Positions 53,201 to 62,044 of a DNA stretch of 64,000 nt are shown here, piece by piece. Both the position numbers and the translations under genes were made by a program. Within the stretch, counting starts at the first letter, position 1. Each line of letters begins with the position of its first letter. The stretch covers positions 7,695-71,694 of the forward strand of contig JBKPAJ010000001.1 in NCBI GenBank assembly GCA_046726375.1, written 5' to 3'. The notes beneath the pieces were generated by a model, which was not told where the DNA came from, made no database searches, and worked only from the letters and a program-made list of their open reading frames with translations. The stretch comes from DASPWV01 sp046726375. Its GTDB lineage: Bacteria; Acidobacteriota; Vicinamibacteria; Vicinamibacterales; UBA2999.

Positions 53201-54112
53201 GCTCTACGAAATGGACACAGAGTGCGAACCCGCGTGCAGCATCTTCGGTCCATACTCGTACTTCTCGGAGCAGTACGATTCGCTTGCGGCGGTGAGCTCG
53301 CTCGGTCGATCCAACTATCATGGGCTGCTGTTGACGCTCCGGAAGCGTTACTCCAACGGCACGCTGTTCGACTTCAACTACACGCTGTCGCAGTCGAAAG
53401 ACAACGGGTCGCAGGTGGAGCGCGGCAGCGCCTTCGGCAACTTCGGCAACGGCGGTTACTCAGGCTTCCTGATCAACTCGTTCGATCCGGATTCCAACTA
53501 CGGCATCTCGGATTTCGACGTGCGGCATCAGATCAACTTCAACTGGCTCGCTGAGCTCCCGTTCGGTACCGGCAAACGCTATGGCTCGAACGCCGGCGCG
53601 TTGAATCATCTCATCGGCGACTGGTCCATCGCGGGCTTGTGGCGCTGGACGAGCGGCTTCCCATTCAACGTCCAAAACTGCCGCTTGTGCTGGGCCACCA
53701 ACTGGAATCTGCAGGGCAACGCCATGCTGGTCGACCCGACAGGCTGCCCCCGACGGAGACGACGAAAGACGCCGTCGATCATCGGCCGAGCCCGTTCGAA
53801 GACGCGACCGAGGCGCTCACCTATTTTCGCCGGGCACTGACAGGCGAAGTGGGCATCCGGAATGCGCTGCGCGGTGACGGGTACTTCACGATCCATCTCA
53901 GCATCGCCAAAAGCTTCGGACTCGGCATTGCGGACAATCGCGTGCGCTTCGTCTGGGACATCTTCAACGTCACCAACACGCCGAAGTTCGACGTCGGCCA
54001 GCTGACGATGTTTCCAGATCGGGCTGGATTCGGACGCTACAACGGCACGCTCGCGACCTGCGATGCGCAAGCCGGGCGATGCATGCAATTTAGACGTCGA
54101 TACGAATTCTAA
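50299..54112 (+). pseudogene. TonB-dependent receptor, broken by five one-base frameshifts
   Basis: A GGAGGTGGT ribosome site precedes ATG 50299 and a signal peptide (LACSRLLLVFALG). The frame then slips near 50355, 51345, 52265, 53050 and 53745; each time the following part reads one base earlier, equal to the loss of one base. Pieced together the product would be about 1,270 residues, with carboxypeptidase-regulatory domain (IGEVTDPSKQIVPGATITLT), plug (NVTLDGIDVNDPQNQT), barrel and terminal phenylalanine (RRRYEF). Apart from the shifts the sequence is well conserved, so decay is recent or the shifts are sequencing errors. Confidence 0.8.
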
Positions 54113-54121
54113 GCATCGCCC

Positions 54122-55402
54122 AGAACGTACGTCTGCTACGTAGGTTCCTTACGGAGGTTCCTTACAGAGGTTCCTTACAGAGTTCACCGGGGTTCCTCAC
54201 GGAAGTTCCTAACGGAGGTTCACGGGGGTCGTGACGGCCGTTCCTCGGGGGAATTCCCGACGTGTTCGCCACGAACGTTCGTGGAGACCCCGCGTGAACT
54301 CCTTGAGGAACCGCGGTTCGGAACCCAGGTCAGGGACCTATGTGAGGAACTCACGTAAGGAACGTACGCTTTAGAACGTACGTCTGCGACGTAGGTTCCT
54401 TACGCAGGTTGCTGACGGAGGTTCCTTACGGAGTTCACCGGGGTTCCTCACGGAAGTTCCTAACGGAGGTTCACGGGGTCGTGACGGCAGTCCCTCGGGG
54501 GAATTCCCGACGTGTTCGCCACGAACGTTCGTGGAGAACCCGCGTGAACTCCTTGAGGAAGCGAGGTTCGGAACCCTCGTGAACTCAGGTCAGGAACCTA
54601 TATGAGGAACTCATGTAAGGAACGAACGCTTTAGAACGTACGTCTGCGACGTAGGTTCCTTACGCAGGTTCCTTACAGAGGTTCCTTACGGAGTTCACCG
54701 GGGTTCCTCACGGAAGTTCCTAACGGAGGTTCACGGGGGCCGTTACGGCAATCCCTCGGGGGAATTCCCGACGTGTTCGCCACGAACGTTCGTGGAGAAC
54801 CCGCGTGAACTCCTTGAGGAACCGACGTTCGGAACCCTCGTGAACCCACGTCAGGAACCCATGTGAGGAACTCACGTAAGGAACGTACGCTTTAGAACGT
54901 ACTCTGCTACGGAGGTTCCTTACGGAGGTTCCTTATGGAGGTTCCTTACGGAGTTCACCGGGGTTCCTCACGGAAGTTCCTAACGGAGGTTCACGGGGGC
55001 CGTGACGGCAGTCCCTCGGGGGAATTTCCGACGTGTTCGCCCATGAACGTTCGTGGAGAACCCGCGTGAACTCCTTGAGGAACCGAGGTTCGGAACCCTC
55101 GTGAACTCAGGTCAGGGACCTATGTGAGGAACTCACGTAAGGAACGTACGCTTTAGAACGTACGTCTGCTACGGAGGTTCCTTACGGAGGTTTCTTACGG
55201 AGTTCACCGGGGTTCCTCACGGAAGTTCCTAACGGAGGTTCACGGGGGTCGTGACGGCAGTCCCTCGGGGGAATTCCCGACGTGTTCGCCACGAACGTTC
55301 GTGGAGAACCCGCGTGAACTCCTTGAGGAACCGACGTTCGGAACCCTGGTGAACCCACGTCAGGAACCCATGTGAGGAACTCACGTAAGGAACGTTCGTT
55401 TT
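54122..55402. repeat. Five tandem copies of a ~257-bp self-complementary unit (GGTTCC family)
   Basis: Units start with AGAACGTACGTCTGC at 54122, 54373, 54633, 54894 and 55155 (periods 251, 260, 261, 261; last unit about 248). Each has a first half of GGTTCCTTACGGA and GGTTCACGGGGG words, the palindromes GGGAATTCCC and CCACGAACGTTCGTGG (54269, 54529, 54780, one mismatched copy near 55041, 55289), and a second half of GAGGAACC and CAGGAACC words complementary to the first. It fills the whole gap between a broken receptor and a convergent kinase whose stop codon it touches. No open frame or gene is seen. Confidence 0.9.
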
Positions 55403-57155
55403 ATGCACGTCGCCTTATTGGCGCCGGCAGCCGCACGGTAAAGGTGGCGCCCTGATTTTCTCCGTCGCTATGCGCCGTGACTGATCCGCCGTGGAGTTCC
55501 GTGAGGCTGCGCACGATCGCGAGTCCCAATCCCAGCCCGCCATGACGCCGCGCCGGGCTCCCGTCGGCCTGACGGAAGTGCTCGAAGACATGCGGCAGGA
55601 ACTCGGCAGTGATGCCGGCGCCGGTGTCGGTCACCGTGATGCCGACTTCGTTCTCGAGCTTCACGACCGCCACGTTGACGTGACCGCCCGGCGGCGTGAA
55701 CTTCACCGCGTTCGATAACAGGTTCCAGGCGATCTGCTGCAGCCGTTCGGGATCGCCGGTGATGGATCCGGCGGAGAGATCCAGCGACGTGTCGATCGTG
55801 ATCGATTTGGCCGCGGCGGCCGGCGCAATAGCTTCGATCGCCGCCCTCACCATCTCGAGCACTTCGACCGTGCGCACGTGAAGCCGGAGCTTCCCGGTCA
55901 TGACGCTCGAGACATCGAGCAGATCCTCGATCAGCCGCGTTTGCGTTTGAGCGTTGCGCTCGATGCTCTGCAGCGCTCGATCTCTGCTCGAGTCGCTCAC
56001 CATCCCGTCCACGAGCATGCGCGCCCACCCGGCAATGGCGGTGAGCGGCGTGCGCAGTTCATGTGACACGGTCATCAGAAACTGATCCTTGAGTGCACTG
56101 GCGGCTTCAGCTTCCTTCCGTGCGTTCTGCTCACGTTGCAGTGTCGCCGCCAGTTCGTCGTTGGCAGCGCGCAGCCGCTCCGATTCCTCGGCACGCGTGC
56201 GCTCGAGCGCGGCCTCGGCCGCGGTTTTGGCATCCATCTGACGGAACAAGACGAGGAGCGTCGCGCCAAGAAGCACCATCGCCGATACGAACGTCGCCGC
56301 GCCCATGACCGCCTCGCGGCGCCAGTTCGCGAGCAAGTCTTCAGCGCTCAGCGACACGGCGACGATCATTCGCGGCGAAGCGGTGGTACGAAACGCCGTG
56401 AGCATGACCGGTCCCGAATCTTCGACGGCCTCGCGCAACGTTCCGCTTTGCCGTTGCAGAGCCGTCTGGAAAATCACGTTGCTCTTGGCCGATTGACCAA
56501 TGGCAATCGAGCTTGATGGTTCGCGAAAGAGGACGGCGCCGTCGAGATGGAACACCCAGACTACGCCGTTTCTGCCGACATCGAGCCTCTGAAAGAACCG
56601 TCCAAGCTCCGCCGGAACGAACGACGCCACTACGGCGCCTTCGATCGATCCATCGCGCCTCGTGAGCGGACGCGCGATCGGAATCAAATAGCTGAACGGT
56701 TCGACGATGGCGCGGAAGGGCGTGCCCACCACGAGGGTGTCAGCCGGTCCCTTCAATGCTTCGCGCACGATGTAGTTGTCGGCGCGCGACGCGCCGACGA
56801 TTTCGCGTCGCGTGGAGTGGCGAACCACGCCCTCTCGATCGATCACAGAGATCGCACCAATTCCGGCGAGGCCTGCCCTTGCAGCCGCCAGGTTCGGCGT
56901 CCACTCTTCGTCGCTCGCGCCCACGCCGCCAATGCGCCGGTTGTGGAGCGCGAGCTGCCGCAGGGCGGCATCACCCCCGACAAACGCTTCCGCGACGTAT
57001 TCAGAAAGGATGAGTGCCAGATTGGCGGCGCGCGATTCTTCGAGCTTCAGCGTGTCGGCGCGGAACGACCACAGGTCGGTGGCTCGAAGCGCGCCCATGA
57101 CGAGCAAGACGCCAATGGTGAGCGCGCCAATCACCGCCTTCCGCATCGAGTGCAA
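55401..57155 (-). CDS. Sensor histidine kinase with Cache-like external domain (orphan)
   Basis: 584 residues. Transmembrane helix about 7-26, a periplasmic region of about 255 residues of double-Cache type (IGAISVIDREGVVRHSTRREIVG, YLIPIARPLTRRDGSIEGAVV), second helix about 287-308 (MGAATFVSAMVLLGATLLVLF), coiled coil, HisKA with the histidine in MTVSHELRTPLTAIAGW and HATPase (NLLSNAVKFTPPG, DTGAGITAEFLPHVF, GGLGLGLAIVRSL). No receiver protein is adjacent, so the partner is elsewhere. Start at 57155 or the ATG at 57146. Its stop TAA is inside the end of the tandem array. Confidence 0.9.
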   Translation of the reverse strand: MHSMRKAVIGALTIGVLLVMGALRATDLWSFRADTLKLEESRAANLALILSEYVAEAFVGGDAALRQLALHNRRIGGVGASDEEWTPNLAAARAGLAGIGAISVIDREGVVRHSTRREIVGASRADNYIVREALKGPADTLVVGTPFRAIVEPFSYLIPIARPLTRRDGSIEGAVVASFVPAELGRFFQRLDVGRNGVVWVFHLDGAVLFREPSSSIAIGQSAKSNVIFQTALQRQSGTLREAVEDSGPVMLTAFRTTASPRMIVAVSLSAEDLLANWRREAVMGAATFVSAMVLLGATLLVLFRQMDAKTAAEAALERTRAEESERLRAANDELAATLQREQNARKEAEAASALKDQFLMTVSHELRTPLTAIAGWARMLVDGMVSDSSRDRALQSIERNAQTQTRLIEDLLDVSSVMTGKLRLHVRTVEVLEMVRAAIEAIAPAAAAKSITIDTSLDLSAGSITGDPERLQQIAWNLLSNAVKFTPPGGHVNVAVVKLENEVGITVTDTGAGITAEFLPHVFEHFRQADGSPARRHGGLGLGLAIVRSLTELHGGSVTAHSDGENQGATFTVRLPAPIRRRA

Positions 57156-57247
57156 GCATACCCGTATCTATGGCTTGACCGGGCGTCGCCGGCCGCGTAT
57201 TGCCCCGGCACGGCTGTTTTGCCAAATCATAAGGTGAGGGAACGACT

Positions 57248-60096
57248 ATGACCACCCTTCGGCGCATGATCTTGTGCTCTGTTTTGATACTGACCGCCAG
57301 CGCCGTTGACGCCCAGGTGCAAACCGGTTCGATCGTCGGTGCCGTGACCGACAACAGCAATTCGGTACTGCCAGGGGTCACCGTGTCGGTGTCCGGCGAA
57401 CGGCTCATCGGCGGCACTCAGACGATGGTCACCGATGCCAGTGGCGCCTATCGGTTCGACCGGCTGCCGCCAGGCGACTACCGTGTCAAATTCGAGCTTG
57501 CGGGCTTCAAAGTGATCGAACGCGCGGATATTCGCGTCAACGCCGCGTTTGTTGCAACGGTCAACGCCAAGCTCGACGTCGGCTCGGTCACCGAAACGAT
57601 CACGGTCGTTGGCGAGTCGCCGACCGTCGACACCAAGTCGAACCTGCAGCAGACGGTCATGACGCAGGAGATTCTCGAAGGCGTGCCGAGCGGACGTGAC
57701 CCGTGGTCGCTCGCCAAGCTGATTCCGGGCGTGCAGGTCGCCACCTACGACGTGGGCGGGACGCAGTCGATGCAGCAGAGCAGCCTGTCGGCGCACGGCT
57801 CGAACACCAACGACGTCAGCTACAACATCGACGGCGCGACGGTGAACTGGCCCGGCGGCGGCGGCGGCGCCACGATGCTCTACTACGACCAGGGGATGTT
57901 CGAGGAAGTGAACTACATGACGTCCGCCATCCCGGCAGAGACGCTTGCAGGCGGCGTCGCGATCAACATGGTCACGAAGGAGGGCGGCAACACCTGGCGG
58001 GGAAACCTTCGCTACAACTTCTCGAATGACGATCTGCAGTCCGAGAACCACGTCGACGCGGCGCAGTCCGCTGCGGCGCTCGGGCAGACGTTCCTCGGAA
58101 ACCCGACGCTCAAGACCTACGACTTCAATCTCTCCGGCGGCGGCGCGATCGTGCGCAACCGCCTCTGGGTCAACGGCACCATTCGCAAGTGGGTAGTGAA
58201 CAAGCTGGTGAACGCGCGCAACCCCGACGGGTCGCAGGCACTCGACGACAACGATCTGAAGAATTATTCGGGCAAGGCCGTGGCGCAGATCACGCCCAAT
58301 CAGAAGATCGGCGTGTCGTATCTCTGGAACGACAAGATTCGCGGGCATCGCCGCGATACGCCGCCAAACATCATGCCCGACGTTGCATCGCTCGTGCAGA
58401 CCAACCCGGCGCAGACGACACAGGCGAAGTATACGAGCGTCTGGGAGCGCTGGTGTTCGAGTCGAACTTCAGCGTGATGGATGGACAGACCAACTACCTG
58501 TATCAGCCAGACACGCCCGCTGACGCGATTCGCAAGGTGGATACGCCCCGCTCCGAGGCGTACTTTGCGGCGACACGTGAAGAGCATCAGCCGAACTCGC
58601 GGCACCAGTTCGACAACGTGTTGTCGTATGCGAAGTCGGGCTGGGGCGGCGAGCACCTGTTCAAAGGGGGCGTGCAATGGGGACGCCTTTACTACGAATC
58701 GCAGTACTCGGTCCGCGGCGATCACTGGGTCGAGTACTCGAACGGTAACCCCTCTCAGGTGCGGCAGTTCAACACACCCACCAATCCGAAGAACATTGTT
58801 TACGTGACCGGCTTGTTCTTCCAGGACTCCTGGTCTCTCAATCGCCTCACCCTCAACCTGGGCGCGCGTTGGGACAAGCACGTCGGCAAATTGCCGGATC
58901 AGTCGAATCCCGGTGGCACGTTCATCGGGCCGACGAGCATTTCAGAACAAGAAGCACTCAACCACAGCAAGGGCGTGTGGCGTGCGGGCGCGTCGTACGA
59001 TCTGACCGGCAGCGGTCGCACGGCGCTGAAAACCAGCTACAGCCGGTACGCGTTGCAGGTGGGCATCAATCGCGTGCTGGATGTCAACCCGCTGGCAAAC
59101 GGATCGCGCACCTGTCCATGGACCGACCCGAACAACGATGGCCGCTTCCAGCCGTCCGAGATCAACGTGTCCGACTGCAGTTCGTTCAGTGGCGGCGTCG
59201 GTTTCCGATATGCGGAGGACGTGGCGTGGCCGTACTCCGACGAGGTGACAGCTGGCGTCGAAACACAATTCCCAGGGCAGATTCGTGTGGGCGCAATGTA
59301 CTACCACCGCACGAACCGCGATCAAATCGGTCAGCGCAACATCCTGCAGCCGACGAGCGCGTACACGCCGTTTACGCTGACGATCCCGAACGGCCCCGGC
59401 GGCACCGTGGCTAGTCCGACGCCGATGACGGTGACCGCTTACAACATTCCAGCGGCCATCAACGCCCTCAACAACACGATTCGGGACAACGAGCCACTCC
59501 TCGACACGAACTACCACGGCGTCGAGTTCACGGCGAGCAAGCGATTCTTCCAGAACTGGCAGATGGTTGCCGGCCTGACCTTGGGCAAGAACGAGGGTGG
59601 TATCAACGCCACGACCGGCGGCGGACAGTCAGGAACGAACGATCTCAATGACCCCAACTTCGTGCTGTACCCGGACGGCATCATCGGCAACGATTCGGAG
59701 ATCGCATTCCGTCTCTCTGGCAGCTACGAGCTGCCGTACGCCATTACGGTGGCCGGATCGCTTGTTGCCAACGGGGGCTATCCGTTTCAGTCGACTTACC
59801 AGATCACGCGGGCGTTCGCGGCGACGCAGGGCGTCACGCTGGGGCGCGCGACACAGACCATCCCGCTCGCCGCCCGCGGCGACGAACGGTATCCCAGGGT
59901 CGTGATGCTGGACTTGCGGTTTGATCGCACGTTCCGGTTCAGCTCACGCAGTATCCGGCCCTACGCTGACTTCTTCAACATCACCAACGCGGATACCGTT
60001 GTGAGTCAGGTCGTTGGCGTCGGGTCCACGTATCTCTCGCCGAGCGAGATCGTCTCGCCGCGGATTATCCGAGTGGGGTTCAGTCTGAACTTCTGA
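57248..60096 (+). pseudogene. TonB-dependent receptor with a single frameshift
   Basis: ATG 57248 after AAGGTGAGGGAACG; signal peptide to about residue 22 (LILTASAVDAQ). Carboxypeptidase-regulatory domain (GAVTDNSNSVLPGVTVSVSG), plug (PSGRDPWSLAKLIPGVQVAT, SYNIDGATVNWPGGGGG) and barrel to the terminal GFSLNF. Near 58450 the frame moves back by one base: the first frame ends at 58477, the second carries on exactly in the barrel (LVFESNFSVMDGQTNYLYQ). One added G in GAGCGCTGG would restore about 949 residues. May be functional if this is a sequencing error. Confidence 0.82.
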
Positions 60097-60107
60097 GAAA
60101 AGGTGAG

Positions 60108-60193
60108 AAGGGGCCTGCCCCATTACAAGCGGTGACAATGTGTTTCTCACAGACCACACCAGTTCTCAGCGCTTGTAATGGGGCAGGCCCCTT
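60108..60193. repeat. REP-like doublet between convergent genes
   Basis: Perfect 23-bp inverted repeat, arms 60108-60130 and 60171-60193 (core GGGGCCTGCCCCATTACAAG), around a 40-bp centre with its own small hairpin. The centre shares words (GTGGTC, CACATT, TTGTAAT) with the doublet at 5796-5892. It can serve as a two-way terminator for the receptor and bshA. Confidence 0.85.
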
Positions 60194-60199
60194 TAGATT

Positions 60200-61324
60200 T
60201 CAGCCGCCCGCATACACCCGCTCATACATCGGCACGACGCGATCCGCGCTGAAGCGGTCGTTGGCCACCCGCACCCCGGCGGTGGCCATCTGTCGATGCA
60301 GTTCCTCGTCGACAAGAATGCGCACCGCGCTTGCCCCCATCGCCTCCACATCGTGAGGCGGATGCAGCGTGCCCGTCACGCCATCGACCATCACTTCCGG
60401 AAGGCCGCCGACGCGCGAGGCCACAACCGGCACACCACACGCCATCGCTTCCAGCGCCGAGAGGCCGAAGCTTTCCTGCAGTGACGGCAGCAGAAACAGG
60501 TCCGAGACCGACAGCAGGCCAACCACGTCCTGCGTCTCGCCGACGAACTCGACGTACGGCGAAAGCTGGAGCCGGCGTACGAGCTCGACGGCTCTGCTCA
60601 AGTCCGGCCCTTCACCCACGATCGCAAGACGTGCCGCCACTTGCGAGCGAACCTTGGCGAAGACGCGCACGACGGCATCGACTTGTTTGACCGGCCGCAG
60701 GTTCGAGATATGCACGATGAGTCGTTCGCCCGCCGGGCAGAACCTTGCCCTGAGCTCGAGATCCGGCTCGCGGCGATGGAAGTGGCAGTCGAGGAAGTTC
60801 GGCACGACCACAATGTCGCTTTTGACCGGCATCTCGCGCTTGGTGTCGTCGCGCAGGCTAGCCGACACCGCTGTGACGGCGTCGGACTGATCGATGCAGA
60901 AGGCTACCGTTTCGCGATACGAGGGATCGGCGCCAAGAATGGTGACGTCCGTACCGTGCAGTGTGGTGATCGTTCGGGGCACGCTCGGCGCGCTGCTGCC
61001 AGCCAGAATCTGCCTCGCCAGGTACGCCGCGGCCGCATGAGGGATGGCGTAGTGCGCGTGGATGATGTCGAGCTCGTGATCGCGCGCCACTTGCACGAGT
61101 CGATTGGCCAGCGCCAGCAGGTACTGCGGCTCGCGAAAGACCGGATAGCCGGGCGTCTCGACGCGATGAAAGCGGATACCTTCCTGCGGACCACGCAGCC
61201 GGAACGGCGTATCGCTGCTGATCACGTGCGGTTTGTGTCCACGGGTCGCCAGACAGCGCGCCAACTCAGAGGCGACAACGCCGCTGCCGCCGACCGATGC
61301 ATAGCACACGATGCCGATGTTCAT
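60200..61324 (-). CDS. bshA: N-acetyl-alpha-D-glucosaminyl L-malate synthase (bacillithiol biosynthesis)
   Basis: 374 residues, GT4 glycosyltransferase of the BshA subfamily: IGIVCYASVGGSGVVASELA at the N-terminus, HAHYAIPHAAAAYLARQ, TTLHGTDVTILGADPSY, NFLDCHFHRR, ISNLRPVKQVD and LPSLQESFGLSALEAMACGVPV. Joins UDP-GlcNAc to L-malate in the first step of bacillithiol synthesis. Its ATG overlaps the bshB1 stop by four bases. BshC, the last enzyme, is not in this window. Confidence 0.93.
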   Translation of the reverse strand: MNIGIVCYASVGGSGVVASELARCLATRGHKPHVISSDTPFRLRGPQEGIRFHRVETPGYPVFREPQYLLALANRLVQVARDHELDIIHAHYAIPHAAAAYLARQILAGSSAPSVPRTITTLHGTDVTILGADPSYRETVAFCIDQSDAVTAVSASLRDDTKREMPVKSDIVVVPNFLDCHFHRREPDLELRARFCPAGERLIVHISNLRPVKQVDAVVRVFAKVRSQVAARLAIVGEGPDLSRAVELVRRLQLSPYVEFVGETQDVVGLLSVSDLFLLPSLQESFGLSALEAMACGVPVVASRVGGLPEVMVDGVTGTLHPPHDVEAMGASAVRILVDEELHRQMATAGVRVANDRFSADRVVPMYERVYAGG

Positions 61325-62028
61325 TTGAGCAGCGAGGGGCGCGCCATCAGCTCGGCGGTCAGGAATCCTTCTGCAAAGGCGACGCCGATCAGCGCGCCGA
61401 ACTGCGCGTCACGGCTTTCAATGAGCTGCTGGAATCGCGGCGACGTCAGCCGCGTAGAACTTGCGCCAGGGCCGGTCGGTTGAAACTGCGAGCGGTGACA
61501 GGCAATCGCCGCGCGCTTCTTGTCGTACTGCTCCGAGACGTCGACGGCAAACGACGGCCGCACGGAATCGTTGATGAAGTAGTACAGCACCCAGTCCGCG
61601 CGCCACTTCTCGCCGTTCGCCGCGTACCGTGACAGGCCGCTCGAAAACGCGGCACGTGTGAGCAGGCGGCTCGCCGCGCCATGATCGGGATGGCGATCGT
61701 GTCCGTAGGGAATGGCGATCGCCTTCGGGCGTGCGTGTCGAATCAGCTCGACGACGACACGAACGTGCGAGTGATCGTCGCCGATGCCGCCGTCGGGCAG
61801 TCCCAGGTTCTCGCGCCACGCGGCGCCCAGGACCTGGCGTGCGGATTCGGCTTCCGCAATGCGCTCGGCCGGCGTTCCGTTGGTGCTGAGTTCGCCGCGC
61901 GTCAGATCGCAGAGGCCAACGCGATGACCGAGAGCCGCGTGCTTTGCGATGCAGCCGCCGGCGCCAAGCTCGAGATCATCCGGATGAGGTCCGAAGACCA
62001 GCAGGTCGACGCGACGGTCGGAGGGCAC
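61321..62028 (-). CDS. bshB1: Bacillithiol biosynthesis deacetylase BshB1
   Basis: 235 residues, LmbE/PIG-L zinc deacetylase: the zinc motif FGPHPDDLELGAGG (about 12-25), the TRGELSTNGTPAERIAEAE segment specific for BshB1, LGLPDGGI and the second metal-site motif YGHDRHPDHGAASRLL. Removes acetyl from GlcNAc-malate, the second step of bacillithiol synthesis. GTG start at 62028, 16 bp after the M56 gene; AATAAT lies 6 nt upstream and could be an extra internal promoter. Confidence 0.93.
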   Translation of the reverse strand: MPSDRRVDLLVFGPHPDDLELGAGGCIAKHAALGHRVGLCDLTRGELSTNGTPAERIAEAESARQVLGAAWRENLGLPDGGIGDDHSHVRVVVELIRHARPKAIAIPYGHDRHPDHGAASRLLTRAAFSSGLSRYAANGEKWRADWVLYYFINDSVRPSFAVDVSEQYDKKRAAIACHRSQFQPTGPGASSTRLTSPRFQQLIESRDAQFGALIGVAFAEGFLTAELMARPSLLK

Positions 62029-62044
62029 CGACCTATTATTCGCG

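Noticed and set aside
54122..55402. CRISPR array
   Set aside because: Units are about 257 bp and wholly repetitive; there are no constant short repeats with unique spacers and no cas genes.
58440..58480. Programmed ribosomal frameshift in the receptor at 57248
   Set aside because: No slippery heptamer is seen at the shift, and the shift looks the same as the other one-base losses in the window.
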